Source of the DNA: an uncultured Elusimicrobiales bacterium
GTDB lineage: Bacteria; Elusimicrobiota; Elusimicrobia; Elusimicrobiales; Elusimicrobiaceae
Direction: 5' to 3'
Length of the DNA: 64,000 nucleotides
Assembly: GCA_944324115.1 (NCBI GenBank)
Contig: CALUVB010000003.1
Span: forward strand, 124,001 to 188,000
The position numbers and the translations under genes were made by a program. The notes under the pieces were generated by a model, which was not told the DNA's origin, made no database searches, and saw only the letters and a list, made by a program, of their open reading frames with translations. The number at the start of each line of letters is the position of its first letter. The first letter of the stretch is position 1. This document shows positions 14,717-23,419 of the stretch, one piece after another.

Positions 14717-17362
14717 TTATTTGCTTTTTTTGTGTTTGACCGGTTCGCCGTAGTAAGCTTTCAAATACAATTCTTTGATTTCGCTTACCAGTGGGTAGCG
14801 GGCGTTGCCGCCGGTGCACTGGTCGTCAAAGGCCAGTTCGGACAGTTTATCCAAGTTAGCCAAGAATTCCTGTTCCGAAATGCCGTATTCCTTGATGGAT
14901 TTGGGAATATTGAGCTCATTTTTGAGTTTTTCAACCATTTCAATAAGCTTTTGCACTTTGGCGTCTTTGTCATCGCCCATGTTGTTGTTAGGCAACAGGA
15001 AGTCCACAATCTTGGCATAGCGGCCGCGTACAAACGGATATTTATACTGCGGGTACAAGCCCTGTTTGGTGGGTTTATCCGTGGCGTTAAACTCAATGAC
15101 ATACGTCAAGAGCAGTGCATTAGCTAAGCCGTGCGGCACATGGTACATGGCGCCCAGTTTATGCGCCATGGAGTGGCATAAGCCCAAGAAGGCGTTGGCA
15201 AAGGCCATACCGGCAATCGTGGCGGCATAGTGCATTTTTTCACGGGCGTTAATATCTTGGGCGCCTTTATCGTAGGAGCTCTTTAAGTATTTAAATACCA
15301 AGCGCATGGCTTCTAAGGCCTGCCCGTCTGTAAAGTTGGTGGCGAATACAGAGGTATAGGCCTCAATGGCATGGGTTAATACGTCTAAGCCGGACCATGC
15401 AGTCAGCGTTTTGGGCATACCCAACACGAATTCCGGGTCAATAATAGCCATATCCGGAGTTAAAGCGTAATCCGTAATGGCATACTTGGTGCCTGTTTTT
15501 TCATCGGTAATAATGGTAAACGGCGTGACTTCAGAGCCGGTGCCAGACGTGGTGGGGATAGCCACCATGACAGCTTTTTTGCCCAGCGGAGGAGCCGCAT
15601 AAATGCGTTTGCGGATATCCATAAAGCGCATGGCGATATCTTCAAAGCTGGTGTCGGGGTTTTCATACATCAGCCATACCATTTTGGCTTCGTCCATGGC
15701 AGAGCCGCCGCCTAAACCAATAATCACATCAGGCTGCCAAGAATTGGCAATAGTCAAAGCTTCGGTGACGTTTTCAATATTCGGATCCGGGATTACGTTG
15801 GAGAACACGCGGAATTTAATGCCCACGCTTTCCAGCACTTCCGCCACTGCGCGCACATGGCCCAGCTGCTCCATTGTTTTATCCGTGATGATATAAGCCC
15901 GCTGTTTGCCGGCCAGTTCCGCCAGGGCCTGCTCCAGCGCGCCGCGTTTGAAGTAGATTTTGGAAGGTACTTTGTACCAGTACATATTTTCGCGGCGTTC
16001 CGCGACGGATTTTACGTTCATAAGGTGTTTGACTCCGATATTTTCGCTGACTGAGTTGCCGCCCCAAGAGCCGCAGCCCAACGTGAGTGACGGCGCAAGC
16101 TTGAAGTTATACACGTCGCCGATAGCGCCCTGGGAAGAAGGCATGTTGATTAAGGTGCGGGCGGTAGGCATATCTTTGAATATATCAATGTGCGCTTCGT
16201 TGGCTTCATCTGTATAAAGTACCGAAGTATGGCCGGCGCCGCCGTAGAGAATTAAGTCGCGCGCCAGCTGTACGGCGTGGTCAAAATCTTTGGCGCGGTA
16301 GAACGCCAGCACCGGGGAGAGCTTTTCTCGGGCGAAGGGTTCTTCATCACTTATTTTTTCCGCTTCGGCAATTAAGATTTTGGTGTCAGCGGGCACTTTA
16401 ATGCCTGCCATTTCGGCAATGGTTTCGGCGCTTTGGCCGGCGATGGCGGAGTTGAGTTTGCCGTCTTTAACAATGGTATCGCCCAGTTTTTTGCGGTCTT
16501 TGCCGGTGACGAAGTGGCAGCCGCGGTCAATAAATTCCTGTTTGACTTTATCGTAGATGGCATCTTCCACGATAACGGACTGTTCGCTGGCGCAGATGGT
16601 GCCGTTGTCAAAGGTTTTGCTCATAATAACGGAGCTGACGGCCATTTTAATATTGGCGGTGGCGTCAATTACAACCGGGGTGTTGCCCGCGCCTACGCCG
16701 ATGGCCGGCTTGCCGGAGGAGTAGGCCGCTTTGACCATGCCCGGGCCGCCGGTGGCCAAAATCAGATTGATGTCTTTGTGGTGCATTAAGGCATTGGAAA
16801 GCGGCATGGTCGGGTTGTCTATCCAGCCGATAATGCCTTCCGGAGCGCCTGCTTCCACCGCGGCGTTGAGCACGATGCGGGCCGCTTCAATGGTGCATTC
16901 TTTGGCGCGCGGATGCGGAGAGAAAATAATGCCGTTGCGCGTTTTCAAAGCCAGCAAGCTTTTAAAAATAGCCGTAGAGGTCGGGTTGGTGGTCGGAATA
17001 ACACCGGCAATTAAGCCGATAGGTTCTGCCACTTGGCGGTAACCAAACGAATCATCATCGGAAAGTACGCCGCAGGTTTTAGTGTCTTTATATTGGTTAT
17101 AAATATATTCGGAAGAAAATTGATTTTTAATCACCTTGTCTTCCATAACACCCATGCGCGTTTCCGCTACGGCCATTTTGGCCAGCGGAATGCGGTTCTG
17201 TGCCGCGGCAATGGCTGCGGCGCGGAAAATTTTGTCCACTTGCTCCTGCGTGTAGTTGGCATAAATGCGCTGGGCTTTTTTCACCTTTTCTACAATCTGA
17301 TCCAGGTGGGCCAGTTCTTCCGGGGTGGCCACGGCCGGCGCTTTTGTTTTTTTGTCCGCCAT
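14717..17362 (-). CDS. adhE: Bifunctional acetaldehyde/alcohol dehydrogenase
   Basis: An 881-aa AdhE. The N-terminal CoA-acylating aldehyde dehydrogenase half carries the catalytic Cys in FDNGTICASEQS. The C-terminal iron-dependent alcohol dehydrogenase half has GLGGGSAMDEAK, TTSGTGSEVTPFT and the Fe ligands in CHSMAHKLGAMYHVPHG. It converts acetyl-CoA to ethanol with two NADH, the main NADH sink in a fermenter. ATG 17362 has AGGAG 8 bases upstream and replaces an in-frame ATG at 17422, which overlaps the -10. It is divergent to rex, and a palindrome just downstream of its -10 is the likely Rex operator. Confidence 0.97.
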   Translation of the reverse strand: MADKKTKAPAVATPEELAHLDQIVEKVKKAQRIYANYTQEQVDKIFRAAAIAAAQNRIPLAKMAVAETRMGVMEDKVIKNQFSSEYIYNQYKDTKTCGVLSDDDSFGYRQVAEPIGLIAGVIPTTNPTSTAIFKSLLALKTRNGIIFSPHPRAKECTIEAARIVLNAAVEAGAPEGIIGWIDNPTMPLSNALMHHKDINLILATGGPGMVKAAYSSGKPAIGVGAGNTPVVIDATANIKMAVSSVIMSKTFDNGTICASEQSVIVEDAIYDKVKQEFIDRGCHFVTGKDRKKLGDTIVKDGKLNSAIAGQSAETIAEMAGIKVPADTKILIAEAEKISDEEPFAREKLSPVLAFYRAKDFDHAVQLARDLILYGGAGHTSVLYTDEANEAHIDIFKDMPTARTLINMPSSQGAIGDVYNFKLAPSLTLGCGSWGGNSVSENIGVKHLMNVKSVAERRENMYWYKVPSKIYFKRGALEQALAELAGKQRAYIITDKTMEQLGHVRAVAEVLESVGIKFRVFSNVIPDPNIENVTEALTIANSWQPDVIIGLGGGSAMDEAKMVWLMYENPDTSFEDIAMRFMDIRKRIYAAPPLGKKAVMVAIPTTSGTGSEVTPFTIITDEKTGTKYAITDYALTPDMAIIDPEFVLGMPKTLTAWSGLDVLTHAIEAYTSVFATNFTDGQALEAMRLVFKYLKSSYDKGAQDINAREKMHYAATIAGMAFANAFLGLCHSMAHKLGAMYHVPHGLANALLLTYVIEFNATDKPTKQGLYPQYKYPFVRGRYAKIVDFLLPNNNMGDDKDAKVQKLIEMVEKLKNELNIPKSIKEYGISEQEFLANLDKLSELAFDDQCTGGNARYPLVSEIKELYLKAYYGEPVKHKKSK

Positions 17363-17405
17363 AATTGTTCTCCTTTTCAAAATATCTTTGGTAAAACGAG
17401 ATGTA

Positions 17406-17451
17406 GATATTTTTATATCCATATAATACCTGTTTTGAAAACAGCTGTCAA
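17406..17451 (-). promoter_or_regulatory. adhE promoter with candidate Rex operator
   Basis: Minus strand TTGACA (17451-17446), 17-base spacer, TATTAT (17428-17423). Three bases later comes GATATAAAAATATC (17419-17406), an inverted repeat covering the transcription start. Confidence 0.75.
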
Positions 17452-17480
17452 TACTTCGTCTAATATTTTCAAAAGGGCGC

Positions 17481-17526
17481 TTGACAAAAAAGAGGGAAAA
17501 AAATAATATATAGATATTGTAATATC
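17481..17526 (+). promoter_or_regulatory. rex promoter with candidate autoregulatory operator
   Basis: TTGACA (17481-17486), 17-base spacer, TAATAT (17504-17509). Three bases later comes the perfect palindrome GATATTGTAATATC (17513-17526), at the same offset as in the adhE promoter. Confidence 0.75.
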
Positions 17527-17553
17527 CAGTATTTTGTGACGGGGGGAATTTTT

Positions 17554-18192
17554 ATGAGCCTTTTTTCTAAGAAAAAAAGCATTAGCGTGCAGACTATACG
17601 CCGCCTGCCTCAGTATCTGCGTGTACTGTATGACTGGCACGGCTATGGGCGGGAGCTGGCATCTTCCACCGAGCTGGCACAGGAAACGCAGATACCTCCC
17701 ATTGTGATTAAAAAAGATTTGCAGGCCATAGGCGCCCCCAGTAAAATGCGGGCGGGGTTTAAGATAAAAGGCACTATTAGCGCAATTGAAAATTTTTTAG
17801 GCTGGGATAATTTAAATAAAGCCTTTTTGGTGGGGGCCGGACATTTGGGGGCGGCGCTTTTAGGGTTTTCCGGTTTTAAAAACCATGGGCTTGAAATCGT
17901 GGCGGCTTTTGATACGCACCCGGAGCGGGTAGGCAATGAAATACACGGCGTGCATGTGTATCATACGGCGCAGCTGAAGAGCATAATAGAAGACAAAAAA
18001 TTAAAAATCGCCGTGTTGACTGTGCCCGGGCCCGCCGCACAAGGGATAACGGATACGCTGGTGGCCTGCGGGATTAAAGCGATTTGGAATTTTGCCCCCG
18101 TCAAACTGGCTGTGCCTAAAGGGGTTGTGGTGCAACAAGAGGACATTGCTTCCGGACTGGCGGAGTTGTGCGCCTGCTTGAAAACCAAATAA
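17554..18192 (+). CDS. rex: Redox-sensing transcriptional repressor Rex
   Basis: A 212-aa Rex: N-terminal winged helix (TIRRLPQYLRVLYDW, ELAQETQIPPIVIKKDLQAIG), then an NAD(H)-binding Rossmann domain (AFLVGAGHLGAALLGF, AAFDTHPERVG), ending with the LAVPKGVVVQQEDIASGLAEL swap helix region. Rex binds DNA when NAD+ dominates and releases it with NADH. ATG 17554 follows a G-rich ribosome site; an upstream in-frame start at 17536 is less well placed. It is divergent from adhE, its classic target, with similar palindromes in both promoters, so it probably represses adhE and itself. Confidence 0.95.
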   Translation: MSLFSKKKSISVQTIRRLPQYLRVLYDWHGYGRELASSTELAQETQIPPIVIKKDLQAIGAPSKMRAGFKIKGTISAIENFLGWDNLNKAFLVGAGHLGAALLGFSGFKNHGLEIVAAFDTHPERVGNEIHGVHVYHTAQLKSIIEDKKLKIAVLTVPGPAAQGITDTLVACGIKAIWNFAPVKLAVPKGVVVQQEDIASGLAELCACLKTK

Positions 18193-18460
18193 ACTTGTCA
18201 GCACATAAAACAATGCTGCCACAAATTGGTTGGGCGGGAACTGCTGCCGGAACAGAAAAAGCGCGCTCAACCGGTTTTACCTATTTCTTTTGTATGTGCC
18301 GGTTGCAGGCCGGAGAACAAGGCCGCCAGACTTTCAAGTTTCAGCAATTGGAAGATAAACAAGCAGGTGGCCGTTGTGATGTTTGTTGTTAATTTTCGTC
18401 TGCTTAAAGACTCCTTTTAAGAAATTCTTTGCCATGCAGCTTGCGGCCGCTGTCCATTAT
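18193..18460. other. Intergenic stretch after rex
   Basis: About 270 bases with short overlapping ORFs in several frames but no ribosome site, family match or consistent frame. I see nothing identifiable apart from the terminator at its end. Confidence 0.5.
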
Positions 18461-18500
18461 GCAAAAAGCCACGGGCGCGTGCCGTGGCTTTTGCAATTTT
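18461..18500. terminator. Bidirectional terminator between rex and HIT gene
   Basis: AAAAGCCACGG (18464-18474) and CCGTGGCTTTT (18482-18492), with A and T runs on both sides. Confidence 0.88.
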
Positions 18501-18510
18501 AAATTCCATT

Positions 18511-18846
18511 TCAGCCAGCCGGCCAGAGAAAACGCCGCCCCGCCATAAGATGAAAGTGCAAATGATCTACACTTTGTCCGGCGCCTTTCCCATTGTTGGT
18601 AACCAAACGGAAGTCTTTTAGGTCATATTTTTTGGCTAAATCACGGGCCGCCAACAATATTTTGCCCAGCAATTGAGCGTCGCCGTCTTGGGCTTGGTCC
18701 AAACGGCTGATGTGCTTCTTAGGGATAATCAACAAATGGGTGGGAGCCTGCGGATTTAAATCCTTAAAGGCCACCACATCATCGTTTTCGTAGATGATTT
18801 GGCTTTTGATTTCCCCGCTTACAATTCCACAGAATATGCAGTTCAT
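18511..18846 (-). CDS. HIT-family nucleotide hydrolase/transferase
   Basis: A 111-aa histidine-triad protein: CIFCGIVSGEI at the N-terminus (Cys pair typical of Hint-like bacterial HIT), HLLIIPKKHISRL, and the triad HLHFHLMAG. These enzymes hydrolyse nucleoside phosphoramidates or similar. ATG 18846 starts exactly 7 bases after the TATAAT (18858-18853), so the mRNA is probably leaderless; the frame continues upstream only as non-homologous sequence. Single gene. Confidence 0.92.
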   Translation of the reverse strand: MNCIFCGIVSGEIKSQIIYENDDVVAFKDLNPQAPTHLLIIPKKHISRLDQAQDGDAQLLGKILLAARDLAKKYDLKDFRLVTNNGKGAGQSVDHLHFHLMAGRRFLWPAG

Positions 18847-19258
18847 GCCCCTATTATATAAAATAACCGTTTTGGCGCAAGAGCGCCGCAGGTGGAAAAG
18901 ACACTGCCATGCTAGGCTGTACTGATTCATAAAATGCCAGATATACAATAAAAGCATATTTGGTGTCGCTGTAGCTGCGCCAGTATGATTAGGAAGAAAA
19001 ACAAAGAGCCAATGTCTAGGCTCGTTCCGAATACGGTATGTGGGCTGCGTGGCCCTATTCAGCATGGCAGGAAGCGAACGTTTAATGCCATGCCCTGTTG
19101 GAAATGGCTGGGCGGCGGTTGAGAATAGCCTCTGATAAAAAAGCCGCTCTGACGAGAGTGTAAAACGGCGGGCGCATAACAGCTAAAATTGCTACAATAA
19201 CTGAAAAGGCGCCTGCTTGGGCGGGAGCCTGGTTATTTTGTCGCTGTAAGAGGGATAT
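18847..19258. other. Intergenic between HIT and dnaB
   Basis: About 410 bases. It holds the HIT promoter (minus: TTGCGC 18880-18875, 16-base spacer, TATAAT 18858-18853) and an extended -10 for dnaB (TGC-TACAAT, hexamer 19193-19198). The rest shows no ORF or RNA that I can support. Confidence 0.5.
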
Positions 19259-20665
19259 ATGGCAAGCAATCTGTTGGAAGAAAAAGTTCCGCCTCAGGCA
19301 TTAGACGCCGAAATGGCTGTGTTGGGTTCCATGCTGATGGAAAATGATGCGGTGGAGCGTGCTTTGGATATTTTAAAGCCAGAACACTTCTATAAAGACT
19401 CCCATAAGAAGATTTTTGCCGCCATGAAAACTTTGGCGGAAAAAAACCAGGCTGTAGATTTGGTTACTTTGACCGAAGAGCTCAAAACCCAAAACTTGTT
19501 GCTGCAAGTGGGGGGAGAGTTGTATTTGGCGGATTTGATTAATAAAGTATCCACCGCCGCTCATGTGGAACACTATGCCAATATTGTATATAAAAAGTTT
19601 TTGGTGCGGGACTTAATTCGTACGGCTACCAGCTTGGTTCAGGAATGTTATAAAGGGGAAGAAGAACCGGAAAATCTGATTGATATTGCGCAAGAACAAA
19701 TATTCAAATTAAGCCAAAAGCAGGATTTAAAAGGATTTGTTTCGTCAAAAGATTTGGCCGTAGAAGTCATGGAATTGATTGAAAAGGCGCATTTGGACAA
19801 AAATCCTGTCAAAGGGGTGCCGACCGGGTTTACGGAATTTGATTACAAGACGGGAGGCTTGCGCAAGTCTGACTTGATTATTTTGGGGGCGCGCCCCAGC
19901 CAAGGGAAAACGGCGCTTGCTCTGAATATTGTCCACCATGCCAGTGTAAACTGCGGTGTGCCTACCGCCGTATTCTCTTTGGAAATGGGCCGCCATTCTA
20001 TTTATGAACGTATGCTTTGCGCGGCGGCTTTAGCAGAGCTGCATCAAGTGCGCAATGGCCGTTTCCCGCAAAATAAGTGGCAGGATTTGACGCGGGAGCT
20101 GGCGCGTTTGTCTGAGGCGCCCCTGTTTATTGATGATACGCCGGGCATTACGATTACGGAAATCCGCATGCGTTCCCGCCGTTTGGCTAATGAATTGAGT
20201 AAACAGGGCAAAACACTGGGGCTGATCGTGATAGACTATTTGCAGATGATTCGTTCTTCCGGCCGGGCAGAAAGCCGTCAGCAGGAAGTGTCCGAGATTT
20301 CCCGTATGTTGAAAGAATTGGCGCGTAATTTGAACGTACCGGTGCTGGCTCTTTCCCAGCTTAGCCGCAAAAATGAGGATAAAGCCCGCACGGATAAAAA
20401 ACCCCAGCTTTCCGATTTGCGCGAATCTGGCTCTATTGAACAAGACGCCGACGTGGTGGCTTTGCTTCACCGCGAGGAATATTATAAACGCGAAGACCCC
20501 AGCGTAAAAGGAAAGGCTACGCTGATTATTGCCAAGCAGCGTAATGGCCCGGTGGGAGATATTGATTTGAATTTTATCAGTGCTTACACTCTCTTTACAA
20601 ATCCTGCCCCTCAGCCGGAAAGTATGGGCCCGGCGGAGGAAGGGGTGATGGTGTTGCCGGAGTAA
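19259..20665 (+). CDS. dnaB: Replicative DNA helicase
   Basis: A 468-aa DnaB: N-terminal helical domain (PPQALDAEMAVLGSMLMEN), linker, and RecA-like domain with Walker A ARPSQGKTALALN (near residue 210), SLEMGRHSIYERM, Walker B LIVIDYLQMI, and the arginine-finger/H4 region SDLRESGSIEQDADVVALLHR. The hexamer unwinds DNA at the fork. No intein is seen. AGAGGG precedes ATG 19259. First gene of a tight cluster with alr and mlaEF. Confidence 0.97.
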   Translation: MASNLLEEKVPPQALDAEMAVLGSMLMENDAVERALDILKPEHFYKDSHKKIFAAMKTLAEKNQAVDLVTLTEELKTQNLLLQVGGELYLADLINKVSTAAHVEHYANIVYKKFLVRDLIRTATSLVQECYKGEEEPENLIDIAQEQIFKLSQKQDLKGFVSSKDLAVEVMELIEKAHLDKNPVKGVPTGFTEFDYKTGGLRKSDLIILGARPSQGKTALALNIVHHASVNCGVPTAVFSLEMGRHSIYERMLCAAALAELHQVRNGRFPQNKWQDLTRELARLSEAPLFIDDTPGITITEIRMRSRRLANELSKQGKTLGLIVIDYLQMIRSSGRAESRQQEVSEISRMLKELARNLNVPVLALSQLSRKNEDKARTDKKPQLSDLRESGSIEQDADVVALLHREEYYKREDPSVKGKATLIIAKQRNGPVGDIDLNFISAYTLFTNPAPQPESMGPAEEGVMVLPE

Positions 20666-20667
20666 AT

Positions 20668-21774
20668 GTGGAAATTCCTTTTTTGCGTCCTACATGGGCG
20701 GAAATAGATTTGGGAGCTTATGGGCGGAATTTACAAAAAATCCGCTCTAAAGTGGGTCCCGGTGTCAAAATACTGGCCGTAGTGAAAGCCAATGCTTATG
20801 GGCATGGGGCGCAGCGGCTGGCTCTTTATGCCCAGCAGCATGATTTGTGTGATTTCTTGGGGGCGGCTTCAGTGGAGGAAGGCATCTCTCTGCGGCAGGC
20901 AGGGGTTACGCTGCCTATATTGGTGTTGGGTAGTTTGTATCCTTTTGAAGCGTTTGAGTATGCTATAAAATATGATTTGTCTGTGGCTGTTGCCAGTATG
21001 GAAGCGGCCAAAGCTATTAAGCAAATCGCCCGTAAGTTGGGCAAAAAAGCCCGTTGCCATGTAAAGCAAGACAGCGGTATGGGCCGCATTGGTACCCGCC
21101 GGGGCGGCGTAATGCATATTATTCATGAGCTGCACGGAGATGAATTTGTAGAATTAGAAGGATTATTCACGCATTTGTCCAGCGTGGATACAGACCCGGC
21201 TTATACAGAGGAGCAAATTGGTTATTTCCGGGATACGATGACCAATATTCGTTTACACAAAATACCTGTACAAATTTGTCATATGGCCGCCTCTCCAGCT
21301 ATAGAATTGCGTTCAGATAGCTATTGTGATATGGTGCGCGTGGGGCATTCTTCGTTTGGATTGGCTGACGGGTTTGAGCCGGTGCTGTCTTTTAAGAGCC
21401 GCATTGTATTTGCCAAAGAAGTAGCCGCCGGGGCCAGTATTAGTTATAACCGCAGCTTTATTGCGCCGCATTCTCTGAAGGTGGCCACCATACCGGTGGG
21501 CTATGGAGACGGATATCTGCGGGCTTTGTCCAATAAAGCCGACGTGCTGATTAATGGTATGCGCTGCCGTATACTGGGCAATATTACTATGGATATGACT
21601 ATGGTAGATATTTCCCGTGTGCCGCAGGCGCGCGTGGGAGATGAGGTGGTGCTTATCGGCCGTCAGCAAGAGCAGCGGATATGTGCGTCAGAATTGGCCC
21701 AGCTTGCGGGCACGATTGATTATGAGCTGACCACCTTATTGATGCCCCGCGTACCGAGGTTTTATAAAGAATAA
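20668..21774 (+). CDS. alr: Alanine racemase
   Basis: A 368-aa PLP enzyme making D-alanine for peptidoglycan. The PLP lysine is in ILAVVKANAYGHG (near residue 39), and the second catalytic Tyr is in SISYNRSF. It starts with GTG 20668, two bases after the dnaB stop; the overlapping ATG at 20666 is out of frame. GGAG lies just upstream across the dnaB stop. Its stop overlaps the ATG of mlaE (TAATG). Confidence 0.96.
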   Translation: MEIPFLRPTWAEIDLGAYGRNLQKIRSKVGPGVKILAVVKANAYGHGAQRLALYAQQHDLCDFLGAASVEEGISLRQAGVTLPILVLGSLYPFEAFEYAIKYDLSVAVASMEAAKAIKQIARKLGKKARCHVKQDSGMGRIGTRRGGVMHIIHELHGDEFVELEGLFTHLSSVDTDPAYTEEQIGYFRDTMTNIRLHKIPVQICHMAASPAIELRSDSYCDMVRVGHSSFGLADGFEPVLSFKSRIVFAKEVAAGASISYNRSFIAPHSLKVATIPVGYGDGYLRALSNKADVLINGMRCRILGNITMDMTMVDISRVPQARVGDEVVLIGRQQEQRICASELAQLAGTIDYELTTLLMPRVPRFYKE

Positions 21775-22550
21775 TGTTTACAGCGATAGGAACAATGGTT
21801 ACCCGTTGGATGGACCGCACCGGAGGCGCGACCGATATGGTGCGTTCGGTGTGTTTTTGGCTGGTGCGTTCCCGTTTTGAGTTTGAGCAATTCGTGCGCC
21901 AGAGCGTCAGCGTGGGGGTGGAATCTTTTGGCGTAACGGCATTGACCAGTCTGTTTACCGGCATGGTGCTTGCCTTGCAGGCCGGCAATACTATAGGCAG
22001 TATTTTTGGCGACCCTATTTATGTGGGAACGATTGTTGCGTTCTCTCTAATCCGTGAATTGGGCCCCGTGTTGACCGGCGTAGTGGTGGCCGGGCGCGCC
22101 GGTGCGGCCGTAACGGCACATATTGGCACAATGGCTGTGACGGAACAGCTTGATGCCTTATATACGCTGGGTACTAATCCTATTCAATATCTAGTAATAC
22201 CCCGCATGTTTGCCTTTTTGCTCACTATGCCCATATTGACGTTGTTTTCCAACTTATTTGGGATTGTGGGCGGCTATTTGGTGGCGGTATATGCGTTAGG
22301 CGTGCCGGGAGAAGTGTATTTGAGCGATATTACGTCTTTTATGGACGTGAATGATTTTATGCATGGATTTTTGAAATCTTTTGTGTTTGCCTTTTTAGTG
22401 GCCACAGTGTGCTGCTACCAAGGAGTCAGCACGCGCGGCGGAGCTGAAGGAGTGGGCAAATCCACCACGGGCGCGGTCGTGACGTGCATTGTGTTGATTT
22501 TAGTATTGGACTATTTCTTAACAGCAATTTTAACGGCGTTTGGAATTTAA
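21774..22550 (+). CDS. mlaE: MlaE-family phospholipid ABC permease
   Basis: A 258-aa YrbE/MlaE permease: amphipathic N-terminus, SVGVESFGVTALTSLFTGMVLALQ, and the family motif ELGPVLTGVVVAGRAGAAVTAHIGTM, with about five membrane helices. It works with MlaF and MCE proteins to move phospholipids between inner and outer membranes. Coupled to alr by TAATG and to mlaF by a stop/start junction. Confidence 0.94.
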   Translation: MFTAIGTMVTRWMDRTGGATDMVRSVCFWLVRSRFEFEQFVRQSVSVGVESFGVTALTSLFTGMVLALQAGNTIGSIFGDPIYVGTIVAFSLIRELGPVLTGVVVAGRAGAAVTAHIGTMAVTEQLDALYTLGTNPIQYLVIPRMFAFLLTMPILTLFSNLFGIVGGYLVAVYALGVPGEVYLSDITSFMDVNDFMHGFLKSFVFAFLVATVCCYQGVSTRGGAEGVGKSTTGAVVTCIVLILVLDYFLTAILTAFGI

Positions 22551-23315
22551 ATGATAGAGATACAACATCTTAAAAAGAGCTTTGGCTCCCATCATGTGCT
22601 TAAAGATGTAAACCTAAATATAGAAGACGGAAAAGTAACTTCTATTTTGGGGGGATCCGGCTCGGGTAAGAGTACGCTTATTAAGTGTATGATTCGGCTG
22701 TTGGATTGTGACGGGGGAAAAATCGTGGTCAATGGGCGGGATATTTCCCGCGTGAAAGACCCTTTCCGCTTGGCTGCGGTGAGGCGGCATTTTGGTTATT
22801 TATTTCAAGAGGGAGCGTTGTTTGACTCCATGACGGTAGGGGAAAATGTGTCTTTTGGGTTAAAGTATTTGACGGAAGTGCCCGTGCAGCAATATGAGGC
22901 TATTGTTAAAGAAAAGTTGGCTATGGTGGGGCTAAAACCCAGCGTGGCGGCGCTGAATCCGTCGGAATTGTCCGGAGGTATGCGCAAACGCGTCAGTTTG
23001 GCGCGCGTACTGGCCGTCAGCCCTAAATGTATTTTGTATGATGAGCCTACCACTGGGCTGGACCCGATTATGTCTGATATTATCAGCGATTTGATTTTGG
23101 ATATGAAAAAGAAAATCGGCGTAACTTCCGTAGTGATTACACATGATATGCATTCGGCTTTTAAGATATCGGATTATATTGCATTCTTGCATGAAGGAAC
23201 TATTATGATGTATGGCACGCCGGAAGAATTCAGAAAGACGGATAATCCCTATGTGCGGCAGTTTGTTGATGGTTCCAGCCAGGGGCCGATTAAAATGAAA
23301 TTAATGAAGGAGTAA
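22551..23315 (+). CDS. mlaF: MlaF-family ABC ATPase
   Basis: A 254-aa ATPase: Walker A LGGSGSGKSTLIK, signature LSGGMRKRVSLARVLA, Walker B CILYDEPTTGLDP, and switch His in VVITHDMHSA. The order mlaE-mlaF-mlaD is the usual one for this system. ATG directly follows the mlaE stop; the site lies inside mlaE. Confidence 0.95.
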   Translation: MIEIQHLKKSFGSHHVLKDVNLNIEDGKVTSILGGSGSGKSTLIKCMIRLLDCDGGKIVVNGRDISRVKDPFRLAAVRRHFGYLFQEGALFDSMTVGENVSFGLKYLTEVPVQQYEAIVKEKLAMVGLKPSVAALNPSELSGGMRKRVSLARVLAVSPKCILYDEPTTGLDPIMSDIISDLILDMKKKIGVTSVVITHDMHSAFKISDYIAFLHEGTIMMYGTPEEFRKTDNPYVRQFVDGSSQGPIKMKLMKE

Positions 23316-23419
23316 CGTTTTTAGGCGGAGGGGAAAAAGGCTTTCTTTGTGTGTGGCGGCAGAAGGCGGGTTTGGCCAGAGAGGGGCGCTTTTCCTAAAT
23401 TTATTTAAGGTAGAATAAC

